Assembly (NCBI RefSeq): GCF_963678635.1
Contig: NW_026971334.1
Span: 1 to 62,000 of the forward strand
From: Symsagittifera roscoffensis
Lineage: Eukaryota; Xenacoelomorpha; Acoela; Convolutidae
Direction: 5' to 3'
Length of the DNA: 62,000 nt
Below, in pieces: positions 60,961-62,000 of the stretch. The notes beneath the pieces are model-generated. The model made no database searches, was not told the origin of the DNA, and worked only from the letters and a program-made list of their open reading frames with translations. Within the stretch, counting starts at the first letter, position 1, and each line of letters starts with the position of its first letter. The position numbers and the translations under genes are program-made.

Positions 60961-61807
60961 ATTTTGAACCCATGTTTAAAAACTTCTTACGATATAACGA
61001 AAACAAACTTTGAATGTCAACTTCTCTAGTCTGATACGGACAATCTCCTGTACAAAATCAAAACTGAGAAAATTTTTTGCGAAATTTTCTAAAAAAAGGA
61101 ATATTTTGAATGAAACTGACCGCTCAAATTACTCAAAAAACCACCCTAAGTAGTAGATGTTGGAGCTGATTAGGGGAGGGGGAGAATGGCCTACCCCATG
61201 TAATAAGATATCTTATAGATTTCCGATCAGCCATGCTGTGTATTAAGATTGGGTATAGAGTCTATAATGTAAAAGGATAGGATATACCAATGCTAAGGTT
61301 TTTTTTTGGATTTTGTGTGGAAATGTGTAGTTTTTTCGCAAAAAGTTTGGCGCGCGTCATCTAAATGTTATATATCACAGGATAATTACGTGTAGAATAT
61401 AGAATGAAGGTTTTTTAATTAGTTTTTTGGTACATGGTAAGTCCATGGTAAGAGTTTTTGGCCAAAACTTAGAGTTTTTATCAAGAACACAAAAAAACTT
61501 TGGAAAAAATTTTCTTAACACAATAAGCTTTGTTACATAATGACCTATTAACTATCTCATTAGATAATATTTATTTTTTGAACTATCTTCCTGAATCTAT
61601 TCTAAAACCTACTGAAACTTCAAAAAAATCCAATTTTTGAGAAAAAAAATAAACTACAAAGAAACTATATAAATCACTGCATCGTATTTGAATTTTACCG
61701 CAACTCTGTAATAAAACACCAAGAAAATACTGCTTCAAACAAAAATTCAATACAGTGCACCACTTATTATAAACTTTTTACTTTGCATCAGTTGTTATAA
61801 ATTCAAG
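60961..61807. other. No recognisable feature
   Basis: AT-rich sequence past the polymerase remnant. It contains a purine-rich patch GGGGAGGGGGAGAATGG near 61,171 and no open frame of note. The polymerase C-terminus expected next is not recognisable. Confidence 0.35.
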
Positions 61808-61898
61808 AGTTTTGTATGAATTCCATCATCTTGAATTTGTATGAATTCCATCACTTCTTATAATCTAAGGGTTTTGTATGAATTCCATCATCTTGAAA
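61808..61898. repeat. Short minisatellite, three units
   Basis: TTTTGTATGAATTCCATCA followed by TCTTGAA or CTTCTTATAA recurs at about 61,810, 61,835 and 61,870 (spacing 26-35 bp). The units are nearly identical, so the expansion looks recent. Confidence 0.75.
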
Positions 61899-62000
61899 AA
61901 AAATAACTAAGTCCTTTTTTTGTTTGTTCATATGTGGCCACCATATGATTTACAGTTCTGAATCCTCTATTGGTAGATTAAAGTTGATTGCTTTGTCGAG

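Overview
The window looks like repeat-dense intergenic DNA from an invertebrate animal. Three things point there: a BEL/Pao LTR element (a lineage known only from animals), remnants of the protein-primed DNA polymerase carried by Polinton/Maverick elements, and a Ty3/Gypsy-type polyprotein. No intact host gene with recognisable exons was found, and no rRNA, tRNA or CRISPR array. The species cannot be named from this sequence alone. Almost every coding segment is broken by stops and frameshifts, so most genes are entered as pseudogenes. The base composition is AT-rich outside about 22.7-43 kb; that block is visibly richer in G and C.

Layout. 1-3,150: a decaying satellite of about 365 bp per unit, then a 29-bp minisatellite with a palindrome. 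3,590-9,600: minus-strand remnants of a Polinton-like element, namely a broken B-family polymerase (4.6-7.6 kb, with its C-terminal part duplicated) and a small unknown gene ('family M') at 8.8-9.6 kb. 9.6-12.5 kb: no recognisable gene. 12.5-20.1 kb: decayed minus-strand genes of unknown function in nested tandem duplications ('family H' and the repeat segment R that goes with it). 20.1-22.7 kb: non-coding DNA with a recurrent CCCTCCGA motif and a 187-bp tandem duplication. 22.7-30.9 kb (+): a decayed Gypsy-type element in the order gag, protease, RT, RNase H, spacer, integrase, acidic segment and a macro-domain-like C-terminus. 31.2-39.3 kb (+): a second coding unit with two SGNH/GDSL-hydrolase-like modules and a long downstream region of unknown function. 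The 3' part of this unit is tandemly duplicated with R (34,876-39,800 and 39,801-44,022). 44.8-53.7 kb: an unknown minus-strand gene ('G') split by a complete BEL/Pao element (46,319-52,559) that has both LTRs. 53.7-59.1 kb: two family M copies and a recent 1.6-kb tandem duplication. 59.9-61.0 kb (+): another Polinton-type polymerase fragment.

How parts relate. At both ends of the window the order, read in the transcribed direction, is family M then polymerase. This suggests that family M is an accessory gene of the same Polinton-like family. The Gypsy and SGNH units lie head to tail on one strand. They could be one very large element or two adjacent ones; no LTR pair could be found for either. 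The BEL/Pao insertion sits in an open frame of gene G, and that frame is the same on both sides of the insertion once the element and one copy of the 5-bp target duplication are disregarded.
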